From Silene noctiflora (Eukaryota > Streptophyta > Magnoliopsida > Caryophyllales > Caryophyllaceae), in NCBI GenBank assembly GCA_009801015.1, contig VHZZ01000671.1, positions 124,361-188,360 on the forward strand: 64,000 bases of DNA, written 5' to 3'. This document shows, in pieces, positions 1 through 13,900 of this stretch (position 1 is its first letter; every line of letters starts with the position of its first letter). Under the pieces are notes generated by a model. That model was not told where the DNA came from. It did no database searches and worked only from the letters and a program-made list of their open reading frames with translations. A program made the position numbers and the translations under genes.

Positions 1-3000
1 GACATCATCTTCACTATATGATTTGATGACATAGCATTTTGCAGCTTCGTACTCGATCGGGAACTCAGGCGAGTTATATTTTTCTTTTTGAACAACCGGA
101 ACATTGGCTTCCTTTTCGGAAGAGTCAGAAGGGCTTCGGTTGTGGCCTCTAGGGCCACACGTAAGTTCAGATGACATTTCAAACTCATTCTTTCTGTTTG
201 ATCTCAACTTATCGTTACCATTCCATGTCCTGACATTTGGCCTGTAGCCCATGGCCCCATGATTTCCATACAGACTGTTTCTCTGGAAAGATAATGGCTG
301 GTAATTACCAGCTGGATGGTATGCATTTGCATACCCATATGTTGGATAATATGAGTCTGTCTGAGTAAATACAATAAAACACAAGTTCAGTCCCAGAAAC
401 TTTTAAAAAACAAAAATAACATAAAAACAGTAATGATTTACTAGATGGACTCGTGTACATGAAAGACAACCAGGAAGATAAGCAATATCTATTAACCCAT
501 GACGTCCCTTAGAAATTTTATCATGCATTTGTGTTGTGGGTGAAGTAGTGTGAAGCTCTCTTTGTCAAATTATCCCCGTACTCAATAATCTCTAGTTCTC
601 TACATCTATCAACCACCTCAGGGCTCATCTGCAAGTTTAACAATTTGAAACAGAATATGTGCAAAACAACATGTATAAGCCACACCCAAAAAAGGATGCC
701 ATGATAGCTTCCACGTTAAAAATTATTTAACGATGCCTAGAACCTTAACTATTTTCCATCCTTCTGGATTCTTAAACAAACAAAAATACCATACCTCAGG
801 TCTTAGGAACTCTGACACACAAGTGAATCCGTCGTAGCTGGTAATTCGCAAAGCAGAGACTATTTACTTGATAACTCAACTAACTTAATCCAAAAGTCCT
901 CTTTTTTGAGAGTCATTAGAAAAAGGGTTTAGTCAATGAATAAACATCTCTCAAACAAGAAAAGGTAGACTATGCGTCTATGCACATAACATCTTTTCTA
1001 CTTTCAAAAAGCGAACAGTTTAGAAGCGGAATGCAGCATGGGATTAAAAAAAGAACCAATGTATGATGTTATTAGATTACTAAATTTAGAAAGGAATCAC
1101 ATGCACCTTGGTGAACTTGGGCTGGGAATAATTTGGAGAAGCAACTAGCGGACGTGATTTTGAATTTGATGATACGGCTGAAATATTGTTATGTTCCGAG
1201 CCATATATTTTTGATTGCTTTGTGCCATTTGGTCTGTTTGTGTGAGTAGAAGGACTAGATCGGACAGCCCCATTGATAGTATTTGATCCATTCGAAGAAT
1301 TTCCAAGAGAATTATAATCCCATGCATAACAAGGTACAGCTTCTGTCCCATAACTAACGGGGGTTTGGACGTATCCTGATGACGAATAATACGGCTGGCT
1401 AACAGAACCATCAGCACCAACATAGGCTCCAGCAGCATAAGGATTGTACCCAGAATAATAATAAGCTACTGAATTAGGATCTGCTTGTGCTCCCTGCACC
1501 ATAAGAGAAAGCTATATTAAACACAAAAAGTAGCTCAAACTTAAATTATAGGTTGTCGAGACTCAGCAGAATAAATTCAAGGAATACATTAACATATACT
1601 TCCAATTTCAAATTTTTAATGCTCACTTCAATTTTTCATGTAGCTTAAAATGTTGTAAGCCAAAAAAAACTAAGCTTAAAATGTTGTTCCATCAATCACC
1701 CCCACCCAGCCTCCCACACGGCCACGCCCTCCATTCAAAACCAAATTGGTGCAAGCAAACAGATCGACAGGGGATACTTGACCGAACGGAGGTCACATTG
1801 GTGAAAGTGTCGGTTTGAGGGAGGAAAGTTGTCGGTCAAAGTAGTGGTCGGTGGATGGCCAGCTAAGAAGAGTGGAGAAAGGGGATGGTCAGCCCGTTGA
1901 GGCTACTTGAAAAACAAGTGAGAGAGAGGAAAGGGGTGGTCAGGAAACAAGAGGGGAAGGAGATTGAATGGTCAGCTGAATGGGTGCAACTGAGCAGAAC
2001 AGGAAGTGTTGGCTGGTCGGGACTCGGGAGGTGCTGTGAGTGGTGTGGCAGAGGGGTCAGAGAATAGTGTCGTAATTAGGAGATTAGTTATAAATGGGCA
2101 TAATTACAAAAAAAAAAACCTAGCAAACATTGAATGGAAAGAAACTGAAAGAACAAATAAAATTGGCTCAAGAGGGAAGTGGTAAAAATCATTAAATATG
2201 GGAAGAAGTACAATACAACAGATAGGCATACCATAGACTGATGATCCCTCCCGTCAGTTGATTGGCTATATGAAGCACTGTAACCTGTGAAATAGGACGT
2301 AAGAAATGTCAAGAAACATTATGGAAGCACTAGATACACAAGCTAACCACCACAGTAGACATACACACAGCAATTGCTGGTTAAACATACTAAAAAATAA
2401 TCAAGCTCTACATTACAGAAGAAGAATACATCATACTCAAAGGTACAAGAGTCACTTGAAAGATTAAGTACTGGCGACTGAACTTCTCAAAATATATTTG
2501 AAGCTACAAGAGTCATGACTTAGGAGTTAAGAATCTTCAAAGAGTTTCTCTTAAACACGAATGTTACAACTAATAACATGACACCACCAAGACCTGTACC
2601 AAAAGTTCACTGCCAATAACTCATAAGTTCATTTCTGAACCCCAAAAGCTCCCACGATAACGGTACTGGTTACTATGAACGAGTTGCCAAAGAAATCAAT
2701 GCTGATTATCGACCTATTATAGGAGCTACTATTAGGTTGTAAGCTGACAACATGGATGTTAACTTATTTGAAAAATATACAAGTGTATGTCAGCTTAAAG
2801 CAACAAGCAGGAAATAAAATTGACCATAGTGCAATGGCCAACATAACAATGTCAAGCACACTTTAGTTTAATATTTACAAAAAAAAAATAATTATCATCA
2901 TGAAAAGTAAACTGCAATAGACATGTTTAAAAGAGAGAGCTGGAGATATCTAACCTGGGTAATAATAACTGTAATAATTAGCATGTGGATTATAGACATC

Positions 3001-3253
3001 TTGCGCTGCAACCGACTCTTGACCTATCTGACCTTTGATGCTGGGAGTAGCACACTGAGCAGATGATGTGGAGTCCAAATGAGACCCATTTTCACGAGCA
3101 GCCTACACAAATGAAATCAGATAATGCTTTATATCAAGGAAGAAGCATGAAAGTGATCTGCGATCTCCTAAATACAAAACAAGATCAACTAATAATTTTG
3201 GTAAATCTTTTCTTGAACTTAAAAAAGAGGGAGAGACTCAAGAGATATACCAT
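1..3253 (-). CDS. YTH-domain m6A reader (ECT family), N-terminal part, runs off the left edge
   Basis: This gene probably encodes a cytoplasmic reader that binds N6-methyladenosine in mRNA through a C-terminal YTH domain. Coding exons on the minus strand are 3251-3253, 2955-3102, 2232-2284, 1107-1493 and 1-360 (continuing outside), together 317 codons with GT/AG borders. The N-terminal region is low-complexity and rich in Y, G, S, N and P (for example 'YYYSGYNPYAAGAYVGADG'), as in plant ECT proteins. The last visible residues, ending in 'KCYVIKSYSEDDV', are the start of the YTH fold; the aromatic cage lies beyond the edge. The start chosen is the ATG that forms the last three bases of its exon, which splices to give 'MAARENGSH'. 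The family assignment is secure, but which ECT paralogue it is cannot be told. Confidence 0.88.
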
Positions 3254-5257
3254 AGCCTGTTCTGCTGAATTGAGAAGAAACAAACTGGACTTGATCCCTT
3301 ACACTGAAATTCAAAATCAGGAAAGAAATAAGACACAAATTATATGAAGAAATACTAACGGCAAAATGAAGAGAGATCAACATTGAATGCAGTAAATGCA
3401 TCATATTGGTATGGCATGTAATGCCATGAGACTAACTTACTCTGGAAGGTCCTATTGATATCTAACGCAACAGCAGGGATTCAGAGTTGAGAAGTGAGAT
3501 CACAAAAATACATCAACAACTTTTGGATTTTAGCAGTCAAATTTTAATCTGAATCTACCGACATATCAAATTTCCTAACTACTGGTAAAGATGAATAATT
3601 GACACTGAAATTTATTTTTCCCAGAGCATAATTTTTATATGAGCAATGCTATGGCCTTTTTCATTCCAGCCTTCTCTTCAACCCTCCTCACCCACCCACC
3701 CACCCACACACATGATATTCTACATGTAGCTTACGCCAAATAAAAGTGACCTAAGACTCAACATTATCTATCTTCACCTCCTTTCTTTTCATTAATGTCC
3801 CTTTAAAATTACATCAGTGAGTGTCAAAAGAAGGGACCAAACAAAAAAAAATTATTTGCGAGACCAAAAAACTTATCATTTCTAATGGAGCCGAAGATTC
3901 AATATTCTTTGGTTCTAGATTTTAATGATACATAAGCAAAATGACTCGCTAAGTCACTATTAGCAGCACTTTTTTTATCATAGAGTAGCTGTCATTCGAT
4001 ACAAAATTACAAACCACCATGAAAACTTCCATATGGGTCACAAAACAACCTCTTTGTGTTAGTTATATTTCTCGTCTAAAAAAACGATATAAAACACAAA
4101 AATATCACTCTGCAGTCCAAGAAAATATCTTGTACAACAAAAATATCTCAACAACAAGTTAGTGGAATGGCAATACTAGGGAGATTGATTCTGCATCACT
4201 AACCAAAGAAAATTAGAAAGATTCTTTCTTTTGAAAGTGATAGGAGATCTTAGAATACTCTACCAATAAAAATTAATTGCTTATATAAAATGACGCAATA
4301 AAATATCGAAAACAAATACAAGTCCTTAACCACCAAGGAATTTGAACATGACAGCACATCGAAACATAATCACACATCACAACCCCGAAAAAGTATTCAA
4401 CATCTCTTGGCTAAAAATGAAGAATCGTGTCATTGAGAAGCAAAATTTGGTCACGAAACTGAGAAAAGATTGAAACTTTGATAAATTCGTCAAGTATTTA
4501 GCCAAAAAAAAAAAATCATTAACTCAACCCGTTTTAATCATTTGTTTACTTTTTTTTTAATTCTTCGCAAGAGGTATTCTATTCAAAGGTAAAAAATTGA
4601 TTGGGTCGGAGACTTGGGCACGGAATTGGGACTTTGATAAATTCATCAAGTAATTTTAACAAGAAAATCATTAATTCATCCATTCCAATCATTTATTTAC
4701 TTTTTTTTTTTTTTTATTCTTCGCAACGGATATTCTAATCAAATGTAAATAAATGATTCGGTAACTTTGATAAATTTATCAAATAATTTTAGCAAAGAAA
4801 AATCATGGGTCTTAAGTCTTGACTAACAACAAAAACCAAGCCAGCAGAAATAAAAATTAAAAATTAAAAAAAATGGAAATTGGTGTTAGAAAAATGGACT
4901 TCTTCAGGAAAAAATGACAATACCACATCAACAACAGCGCTGTAAAAATGAAAATTGCGTCGAGAACTGCATGGAACCGACATTCAATTCAAGAAAATAA
5001 CAAAAACCCAATTGAACTACACTGATAACAGTAAAAATTACCAGTTCAACAAAAACAATAAACAAAACCCAATCAAATTAGAATCATAACAGATAAAAAT
5101 AATTAAAAAATTACCTGGGAAAACTGAGATTAGAGTTAAAAACAGGAAAACAGAGGTAAAAAAGAAAATCCTTCCACGAGATTGGGAAAACACAAGAGTG
5201 GATTGTGTTGAAAGCAGAAGGAAGAAAAAGAGAGAAAAAAAAAAGAGAAAGAAGTTT
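3254..5257 (-). other. 5' leader of the YTH gene with a long leader intron
   Basis: No coding gene is visible here. A CT-rich leader exon on the minus strand (about 5235 down to 5115) ends in CCAG followed by GTAA at 5114-5111, a good splice donor. The matching acceptor probably lies just upstream of the start codon (TTCAG near 3265), giving a leader intron of about 1.85 kb. The intron is AT-rich with poly-A/T runs near 4510, 4550 and 4705. Two related stretches at about 4490-4600 and 4620-4740 share 'tttgataaattc(g/a)tcaagta' and 'tattcttcgcaa', which looks like an old imperfect duplication. The exact transcript ends are inferred. Confidence 0.45.
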
Positions 5258-5275
5258 GAGTTTATATATGAAGAA
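5258..5275 (-). promoter_or_regulatory. Candidate TATA box of the YTH gene
   Basis: Read on the minus strand this stretch contains CATATATAAAC. A strongly CT-rich stretch follows (5215-5255), typical of a plant transcription start and leader, about 120 bases before the leader splice donor at 5114. The spacing supports a core promoter; there is no direct evidence of transcription. Confidence 0.45.
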
Positions 5276-5413
5276 GGTAGAGAGAGAGCTTTGAATGTGA
5301 ATAATGAGAGGGAGTTGAATTGAAAGAAAACCCTTGAGATTATTGATCCAACGGTTTAGGGTTTCTTTGTTTACGTGTTGTTCATTTGTTTCATCCGTTG
5401 GATGTTGGTCCAA

Positions 5414-7975
5414 TTACTGTGGAGTGTGGACATTATACTTCAAATCTCTAGATCTACCTTTCTTTTTTTATGTTTTTTTTTTATATATATAATTATGATT
5501 TTAAGATTTAAGATTGGGTGTTACTGAGGAGTATGAGGACCGATAAATTGAACTGATTTGATCTGAATGATTTTTTTTTATGAGGATCGATAAACTGAAC
5601 TGATTTGATCTAAATGATACTTTTTTGTGTAAATGGAGTTGTTTATTGTCGATAACATAGTAGACAGTTGGCCAAAGATTTAAGATTAGTGTTAATGTGT
5701 TATTGATAGTACTGAAGAATTGAACGAGTCTGATCTGAATGATGTTTTTATGTAATTTATGTTTATGTGTGTTTATTGTTGACAACTATATATAATTTTT
5801 TAACGAGAAATAGGAACATACATCGGATGTAGTACCTTAGATTTCATTTGTTATTGAGCTTATGTGTATTTATTCAGAGCTTTTAAAGTTTATAAGTTAC
5901 ATTTTAATTTTTTGCCGCCAAAACTCAAATTTTACTTAGCTTGTATGTAATGTTTTTGAGTTATATTGTAAATTTTTGAATTTAATGTTTGGGTAAATGA
6001 ACTCAAAAACTTTATTATAATGCTCAAAAACTACAAAAGTGGTATATTCCACTTACTATTTTTTAACTGCAGGCTAGGAGTGTTGTTACTAAGAAGTAAA
6101 TAGCTAGTCAAAGAGTTTGGTTTATTCTCGTTACCAGAGATTGAACCCCCTTACCTCATAGTTAAAGGATGGGTATTGAGGTGAATAATCCACTTTAGTT
6201 ATTTAAAAGGTTTATGTGAATTAATCGGTTGATACTTGAAATGTAAAGTTTGATGTTAATTTGAGAGTAAAAAATGATTCATCCCCCAATATGAGCTCAA
6301 TTGACTAATTTGAGACGAAATCTTTTATGATTTGATTCAAATGATCTAAAGATCTGAATGTGAGTTGTCCTAAAAATGGGCTTAGAGATACACACCCAAA
6401 AAAAAATTTGACTCAAACTCGGCAAGTTTAATTAATTCACAAGGTCTAGATGTTTTTAGTATTTACTCCATTACATTAGTTGTAAAAATTAACCATACAT
6501 GTTTTTGTTTTGCTGTTAGATTTATGAAGACTGAGAATATTATTGAATTTACAATATATATTAAAAATAAAAAATCTCCCGCATAACTCTTTAACGAGTG
6601 GTCGTTTACTCGTTTGTTTAGTCATGAATTTCCAATGCATACGAAACCATATTTTCCCCATCATACTATGAACTAAATTTGCAAATTTTGTTTGTTTTTT
6701 TTGTAAGAGCTCAAATTCACAACAACAAAAAAAAAATAATAAAAAAAAATTATTTACATAGAAGGCAAGACACAATTTTGTGCTTTATAGAATTGAAATC
6801 TCAGGCAAGTTTCAATGCAAAACCAAAATCGGCCTACTGCCTAACGTGAGCAAACTCATCTGCTACCATGTTATCTAAACGACTGTCAAAAAACCAATAA
6901 AGAACATCAAAACATTTGTTTTTTTTTTGTGTAAACCATCCAGTTTATTCCGAATTCGAGCCGGGTAGGACCATTAGGGCGGTAAAACTCTTCCTTACGA
7001 ATTTCAACACTGCTGCGTTTCCAGGGCTCGAGCACGAGACCCCTGATTAAGCTAAAACAACCCCTTGCCAGTTGATCTAAGTGCTCATGAGTACATCAAA
7101 ACATTTGTTAAGATTTAGAATGTCTTCTTAAATAAAGAAAAAAATTATCACAACTAGACTCACATTTGTTGAGAGCGTTAACAACAGCTTGATAGTCACT
7201 CTTAGTCACAACATCCCTGCATCTTGCGTAAATTACCCCTCCATCGTCATAGCCACCAGGGCCACCACCTTAAAACCCTGCCCCGTCCTACCTCCAAGAG
7301 ACCCGCGTCCACATTTATCTTCGCCCTCCCTACCTATGACTTTTCTAGTTTCCATGAATTACAATCCAATTGTTTCCTAATTGACAATCAGAAAGACCAA
7401 TACCGGGAGTCTGCAAAAATATTATCGAAATACTAATTTTAAACCCGGGTTTGGGTAATAGAGAGAATGCGAGATAGAGACGAGAAACATCAGTGTTCAA
7501 ATGGAATGCATAGAATATAAATGAAAAACAGGAGAAGGTTCTTGTTAAAAAGTTACTAGAAAATTTGCGGTAAAAACTTAAAATTCAACTGCAGAGGAAA
7601 TCAAGTCTCTGGGTATATACTATATAGTAAGATGTGGATGCAATTCCGAGATCAAAATACAGTGCATTTTAAAACAATAAGAGATGAAAAAGGGAATGTA
7701 GAACAGTATGTACATTATATCCAAATACGACGAAACCTTACCAAGAAACCTATGGTTGAACAATCACGCATCTCCGAGTAAACTCAGCCCTTTATCTCGA
7801 AAATGAACACTAGCAACTGGTATATCTTCGCACAAGCATTACATCACAATAGCTCACAGTTCGCGCCCTGAATTTGTTACCCTCTCAAGTAATGTCAAAT
7901 TCAAGGATTGTTACATAAATTGAGAATCACCTAAGTTCAGATCCTACCGTTAAATCAAAAGAACCAACAAGGAAT
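5414..7975. other. Intergenic, AT-rich, no gene seen
   Basis: This lies between the YTH gene promoter and the bromodomain gene 3' end. ORFs are short and without recognisable domains. Two related stretches, about 5525-5590 and 5575-5640, repeat 'gaggac/tcgataaa(t/c)tgaactgatttgatct' and are a small tandem duplication. At 6930-7085 a more GC-rich stretch with 'gggctcgagcacgagacccctgattaagc' resembles text common in plant retroelement remnants, but I cannot assign it. The 3' UTR of the bromodomain gene probably occupies part of 7600-7975. Confidence 0.5.
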
Positions 7976-10900
7976 TTACTTGAGCGACGTGGCAGATTTA
8001 CAAGTGGGAGTGAGGAATGAAGCAACGGCTTCATGAATGCCACTTTTCCGATGATGGGATCTTTGGCACTGCAATAGTGAGTTGGCTCCGTTCCACACGC
8101 TCTGCGTATTGTTAGGAAATAGAGTTCCACATAATCCTGAGAGCATAGGGTTTTCAAGATCACGGAAAGTCTCTATTAACCGTAACCTTTGACGCTTCTT
8201 CTCCAACTCCAGTAGCTGCAATGGTACCATTTTGTTAAATAGAGTAGCTACTTGGAATTTTACTCCCTCCAATTTCACAATTAGTATATGTTTGGTGAGA
8301 TTAAAATTTGATTGCACATCTCTCTACACATAACTTTTATGATTATTGCACAAAATATCTGTCAGACTACATGCCATAATTGTTAACCATCTAAGTATCA
8401 CAATCGTTAACCCTCTTCGTTCATGTCATTATTGCATATCAAGTTCAAAATTTTTGCTAATTAAAAGTGTTATTATGGGAAATACGATTATGATCATATC
8501 CTTACCCTGCCTTCCCCATCTATCCATCTCCATCCAGCCACTACACAGGACCCGTACCATCTTACCAAGCCACACTACTCTCCACCCCCTAACTCTAGCC
8601 CTAAGCCACTGGACACCCTCCCTCCAGGCCTCCATGGCTCCAACATCAAAAATCCACTCTGAAAGCCCATACCCGCCCTCAAAACCCAACCTCACCATAG
8701 AACTTCCTTTCCTCAACCTTAGAAACCCTCGATCCCCCCACAACCAGAACTTCTCTCGTCACCCTTGAGACACTTGAACAAGGAGGAGAGATTTCTAGGA
8801 CTTTGGGCCAAATCTAAGCTGGTTGAAGTTTTTGGGGGTGGGAGTAGTGGGCCTGGTGGCTTGCATAGAGATATCTTCTACTGAGGGGTAGGTGCCTAGG
8901 TGGGATCGGGGGGTAGACATGGATAAGACACCACAAAATGCATTATGTAAAGAAGTAAGAAACATCTTTAACTTTGGATCATGATTTGAATCTTAACCGA
9001 ATTGGTTCAATTCTTTTTCCAGTAGTTTAACAGAATTGACAAGGTTCAGTTATGGTCTAGAACTGGTTAGTTTTCAAGGTGTACAAAAGATGTCACGATT
9101 CTGAAATTAAAGTCAAGACAATATATATCCAATTAGCCAGCCATGGTTTCTAGATCTCTACAAGGTTTGCAGTCATGTCTCCAATTTTCCTGATCAAGAG
9201 ATAAACATGAAAGGTAAGTCGTAGAAACTACTCAATACCTCATGTCTCTGTTGCAAATATGCAGAAGTTGGTTCTTCTGGATGAACTGATGGCTGTTTCT
9301 GGGCATCAATCATCATTCTGCTACCTAATTCCCGAAGGTTTGCCTCATCGTGAGAGTATAAATCATCACCTTTATCATTTTGCAAAGTCCTTTCTGAAAT
9401 GTCTCCAGATCTGCCAGATATATCATGGAACTCAATTCTCCCATTCCCTACCCTCTGCTGATTTACATACTGAGATGCAATGCCCTCCAGCCTTGTCTCT
9501 CCATCTTCCATTTCAGCGTCTCCATCTCCACCAGGGGAAGCCTCCATATAAGATGAAGTATCATCACCAGGACTCTCTGCATGTGGATTTACCTTCGCGA
9601 AGCAACGCCAAAGGCAATTAGACAAGCAAATAGTATAGAAAACAGTATGTAGAGGAAAAAAACTACTTCTGAAGCAATTACATTTCCCAAGGCTTTTTGT
9701 TACTTGTTGCCTTAATTTTTCTATATTCTTATTTCTCCACTTTGAATCTCACTAAAAAGATTACAAATTCTACATTTTTTGAATTTTGTTTTCCTCTTCC
9801 CATTTTTTGACAAACGATTTGCTGTTGTTGCTTATGCAAATAATACAAAGTTACATCACCATGAACTCATGGAATTAAGTGCAACTTGACGAAATCCTAT
9901 TCCTTCTATACGTCAAGAAAATATTCGAGGTAATATGTGCCTCATGTATGAATTCTTCAGCCGTATTACTCAGAGTAACCCTAAAGTGAGAAGAAGGAGC
10001 TAAAACTCAGGTTCACATGTTTATTTGTTCTATCTCCTTCGACAAGATCAAAATTCCTGTTTGTAGAGTTGGGTTCCACCAGCAACATGGTCTTTATCCA
10101 AAATTAGGAAAAGCCAGTTTGTATATGGAACAAGTATAATATGTACCTCTTGCTTGAACTCTTTAGTCATACTAGTCTGAGAAACCCTAAATTGAGGTGA
10201 AGGAGCAAAAAATCCAGCTTCACGGGCTTCCTGTGCTTCACGTGCCTCGCGCTCTCGCCGACGGCGCCTCATGATACATATAGCACACATACAGTCATCT
10301 TTGTGACGTTTAAACCTGCAACATCCAGTTAGTTAAGCATTGCCAAGATGGTCTATTGCAGGTGCAGGACATAACGCAAATTAATACATGTACATGGCAG
10401 AAATTCAACACAACAGCTGATGGTCTCATTGTCAAGACTCAAGATTACTGGTTTATATAAGGGCGATTATATCATGCGGAGAACTATTCTACAGTGGAAG
10501 ATATGAGGTATGATCTTGAAATGCCATGATTCTTTGTAGTTTTTACTGCCATGTAACTTAGCTACTTACACAAGAATATTGAATACTCTCAGTATCCCAT
10601 ATACAGATACTTCCCCATTTGACTTCGGTGCAAATGTCAAGTTTTACCAATATTTTCTTACTCCGTACTATATATTCCCTCATTTTTACAATATTCTCAT
10701 TTGACTTTTTATTGTCAGATCTGATTCTTTGGCCATAAATATCTTTAAAAAGTTACGTATTAAAAATAATATGATACTAAAATATTCACACAGTCATCAA
10801 ACAACATTTCACGAGATTATATTTTCAAAAATAATAGAAGAGTTAATTCAAAATTCCTACCTTTTCTACACCCTGTTTTCAGAACTCTGGAACATTTGAC

Positions 10901-13900
10901 ATTTTTCCCCCAAAGCTCCCCCCTTTTGTGGACATTTCTCTAAAACTCACGCCTAAAGGCTGTTTTTGTCAACATAAGGACTTTTTCTCGGCAATATTGG
11001 TCATGAATGGACACTGCATTCTATCAAAAGCTAGACTTCAGCTAAAACAAAGATATTTAGGGTTGATTTTTCTAAGGCTTTTGGTGGATGTTTTACAAGA
11101 AAATTTTCATGCATAGTGGGAGTTTTGAAACAAAAAAATTAAAAAGGAGGAAGTTTTAAAAAAGATACAAAGAAAGGGTGGGAGTTATCGGTAAACTCTA
11201 AATAGCAATAAACAAATATAACTAAATGGTAAATTTGACGGATCAATCATGACAAATTTTACATCATATATCAACGGGGGGATATGTTACTAATTTACAT
11301 CGATCGATCACCAAAAGTCAAGGGAAATGGAGAAATTGCATGCATAATCAAATTAATGGTAATTAAATTGAAATTAATCAAGTGATAAGGAATATTTTTG
11401 AAAGCACACAGAAATTTAGAAAAAAGAAAACATACCCTTTCCCTTTCTTAAGCTTCTTGCCATGACCTGAAGTTGTTGGCTCATCCACGGCAATGCCTTC
11501 GCTTTCTAAACAAGGAGATATAAACACCATCGTCACTAAGTATCTGTAATAAAAAGCGATCAAGAAAGAAAATACATAACACTCATAACACAAGCACACA
11601 GACAGCATGGTCTAGCACTATTCTAGCATCACATAGACGATGTTGGATAAAAGAAAACCCACTTTCTAGGAGATTTGCAGTAGTAAAATTGAAGGATCAA
11701 AGTACTGGAAGATCCTAATTGTTTGTTAGGGTTTCAGCTCCTATATAGCATCACATGGAAACAGCTAATGATCTAAACAAGCCAAGAAAGGCACTCTTTA
11801 CATTCAAACCCAATGTTCTGTCTGAATGCATATTATAAGATCAAAGCAAAGTCAGGGGTAGACTCTACCCTAAAAGGCAGCATAACAAGATTTGGTTCCT
11901 AGGATAGAACATCAACAGATAAGGGCCATAGAGACCTGCAAAAACCAAAAATTATATACACCTAGAAGTGCAAAGAGAAATACTAGCATGTATAGGGTAA
12001 CAAACTACCAATGTAATGCCAAGCCGTGGATAAGCCATCAGAGCCTAAGGTCTTGCTCTCTCTTTCTGCATAAGTAAAGAGTTCGGTGTAGTTTAACAGT
12101 TTCAGTCTTCTCGCATATAACTTGCCTAAATCTCAGTAAGAATAATAAAAGAAAAACAAATTCATACCACACATCTTCTTTGTCTGCAGGTCAGTGTAGA
12201 GCCCAGCTCCCATCCAATATTTCAAGAAATTCTTTTTGACCCGTTTCATAAGGTCAACAATATAGTCACCCTTATTATTATACTTAAAGCAATTATCCCA
12301 TATGTACTGTGCATCATTGTACACATCCTCGGAATCCATGTACTTTGCTCCACGTTCAAGATTGCGGCGGATGGTACCAAAATCCATTGGTGTATCAATG
12401 ACATCAAAATAATCCTGATCGAAGTTGCAACAAAAATGAAATGGACAATAAGTTACATAGCACCAACGAAACTGCAAGAATATAGTTTCCCAAAACCCTA
12501 CATACATAAAGTGGTTACCAATTCCCTAAGTTGGTCGATCAACGAAGAGTCGACGACTATACAAGTAGCAAGGAACTACAGATCTAGAAGATACTAAATT
12601 TCTCAAGCAGTTCTACTACTAACAATTAGATGTATTTGTTCAACATGACCTCCAGTACATTATATGGCATAGTTTTATTTTACACCCAAACAAGGAAAGG
12701 TACTATTTCCTGAACCTGCCAAGCTTATTCACAACAACAAAGTGGTTCAAATCCCCTTGGTATTCCCCATTCCTACAGAGCACAAACTAATGCCAGCATT
12801 GATCACAGTAGAATGTTTCTGCATATTAACTGAACATTAATGAACACATCACAACAACAAAGCATCAAACTTACCGGTATCCCTAACTCAATAGGATTCA
12901 CTGGCACATTAAAGGGTTCTGCTGCATCCATCTTCATCACTTTCTTGATCACCTATTAAGATGTTCAAAAAATCATTAAACCTAGTTAACAAAAAAATAA
13001 CCAAAAGATCATTGTACTGAAATCAGAAGATCTTTTATTTCAAACCTCTAGAGAAGCCTCCAACTCTTGCCTATTAAAAAACTTGGGTTTTTGTTCCAGA
13101 ACTTGCACCTCCACCACCTCCTGCTTATTATGCGACTTGGGTTTTTCTTCCATCACTTGCACCTCCAACATTTCTTGCTTATTACGCGACTTGGGGTTTT
13201 CTTCCATTACTTGCACCTCCAACACCTCTTGCTTATTACGCGACTTGGGTTGTTCTTCCATCACTTGCACCTCCACCACCTCATCCTCCTCCTCTTCATT
13301 TGCTTCAGGCGACACCATATTCCCACCACTATCCTTGGCATTCCCACTAGGTGGGCTCAAACTTGTACTCAAATTCTTCCCACCAATATCCTTGGCATTC
13401 CCAACAGGTTGACTCAAACTCGAACTTGAATTCTTCCCACCAACATCCTTGTCATTCTCACCAGGTGGACTCAAAGTTGAACACGATTTCTTCTCATCAA
13501 TGTCCTTGGCCTTCCCACCAGATGGACTCAAACTACAGCTCGAACTCTTCCCACCAATATCCTTGGCATTCCCATCAGATGGGCCCAAACTAGAACTTGA
13601 TTTCTTCCCGTCAACGTCCTTGGCCTTCCCACCGGATGGACTCAAACTAGTGCTCGAACTCTTCCCACCAATATCCTTGGCATTCCCATCAGATTCTCTC
13701 AAACTCAAACTCGAAGTGTTCCCACCAATATCCTTGCCAATCCCGCCAGGTGAACTCAAACTCGATTTTTTTCCATCATTATCCTTGGCATTCCCATCAG
13801 ATGGGCTCAAACTCGAGCTTGCACTCTTCCCAACTATATCCTTGTCAATACCGCCAGGCGGAGGTGGACTCAAACTCGAGCTCAAACTCTTTCCACAAAT

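Noticed and set aside
1885-2067. 60-aa plus-strand ORF in an intron of the YTH gene
   Set aside because: GC-richer purine stretch with no domain; it is an intronic repeat-like insert, not a supported gene.
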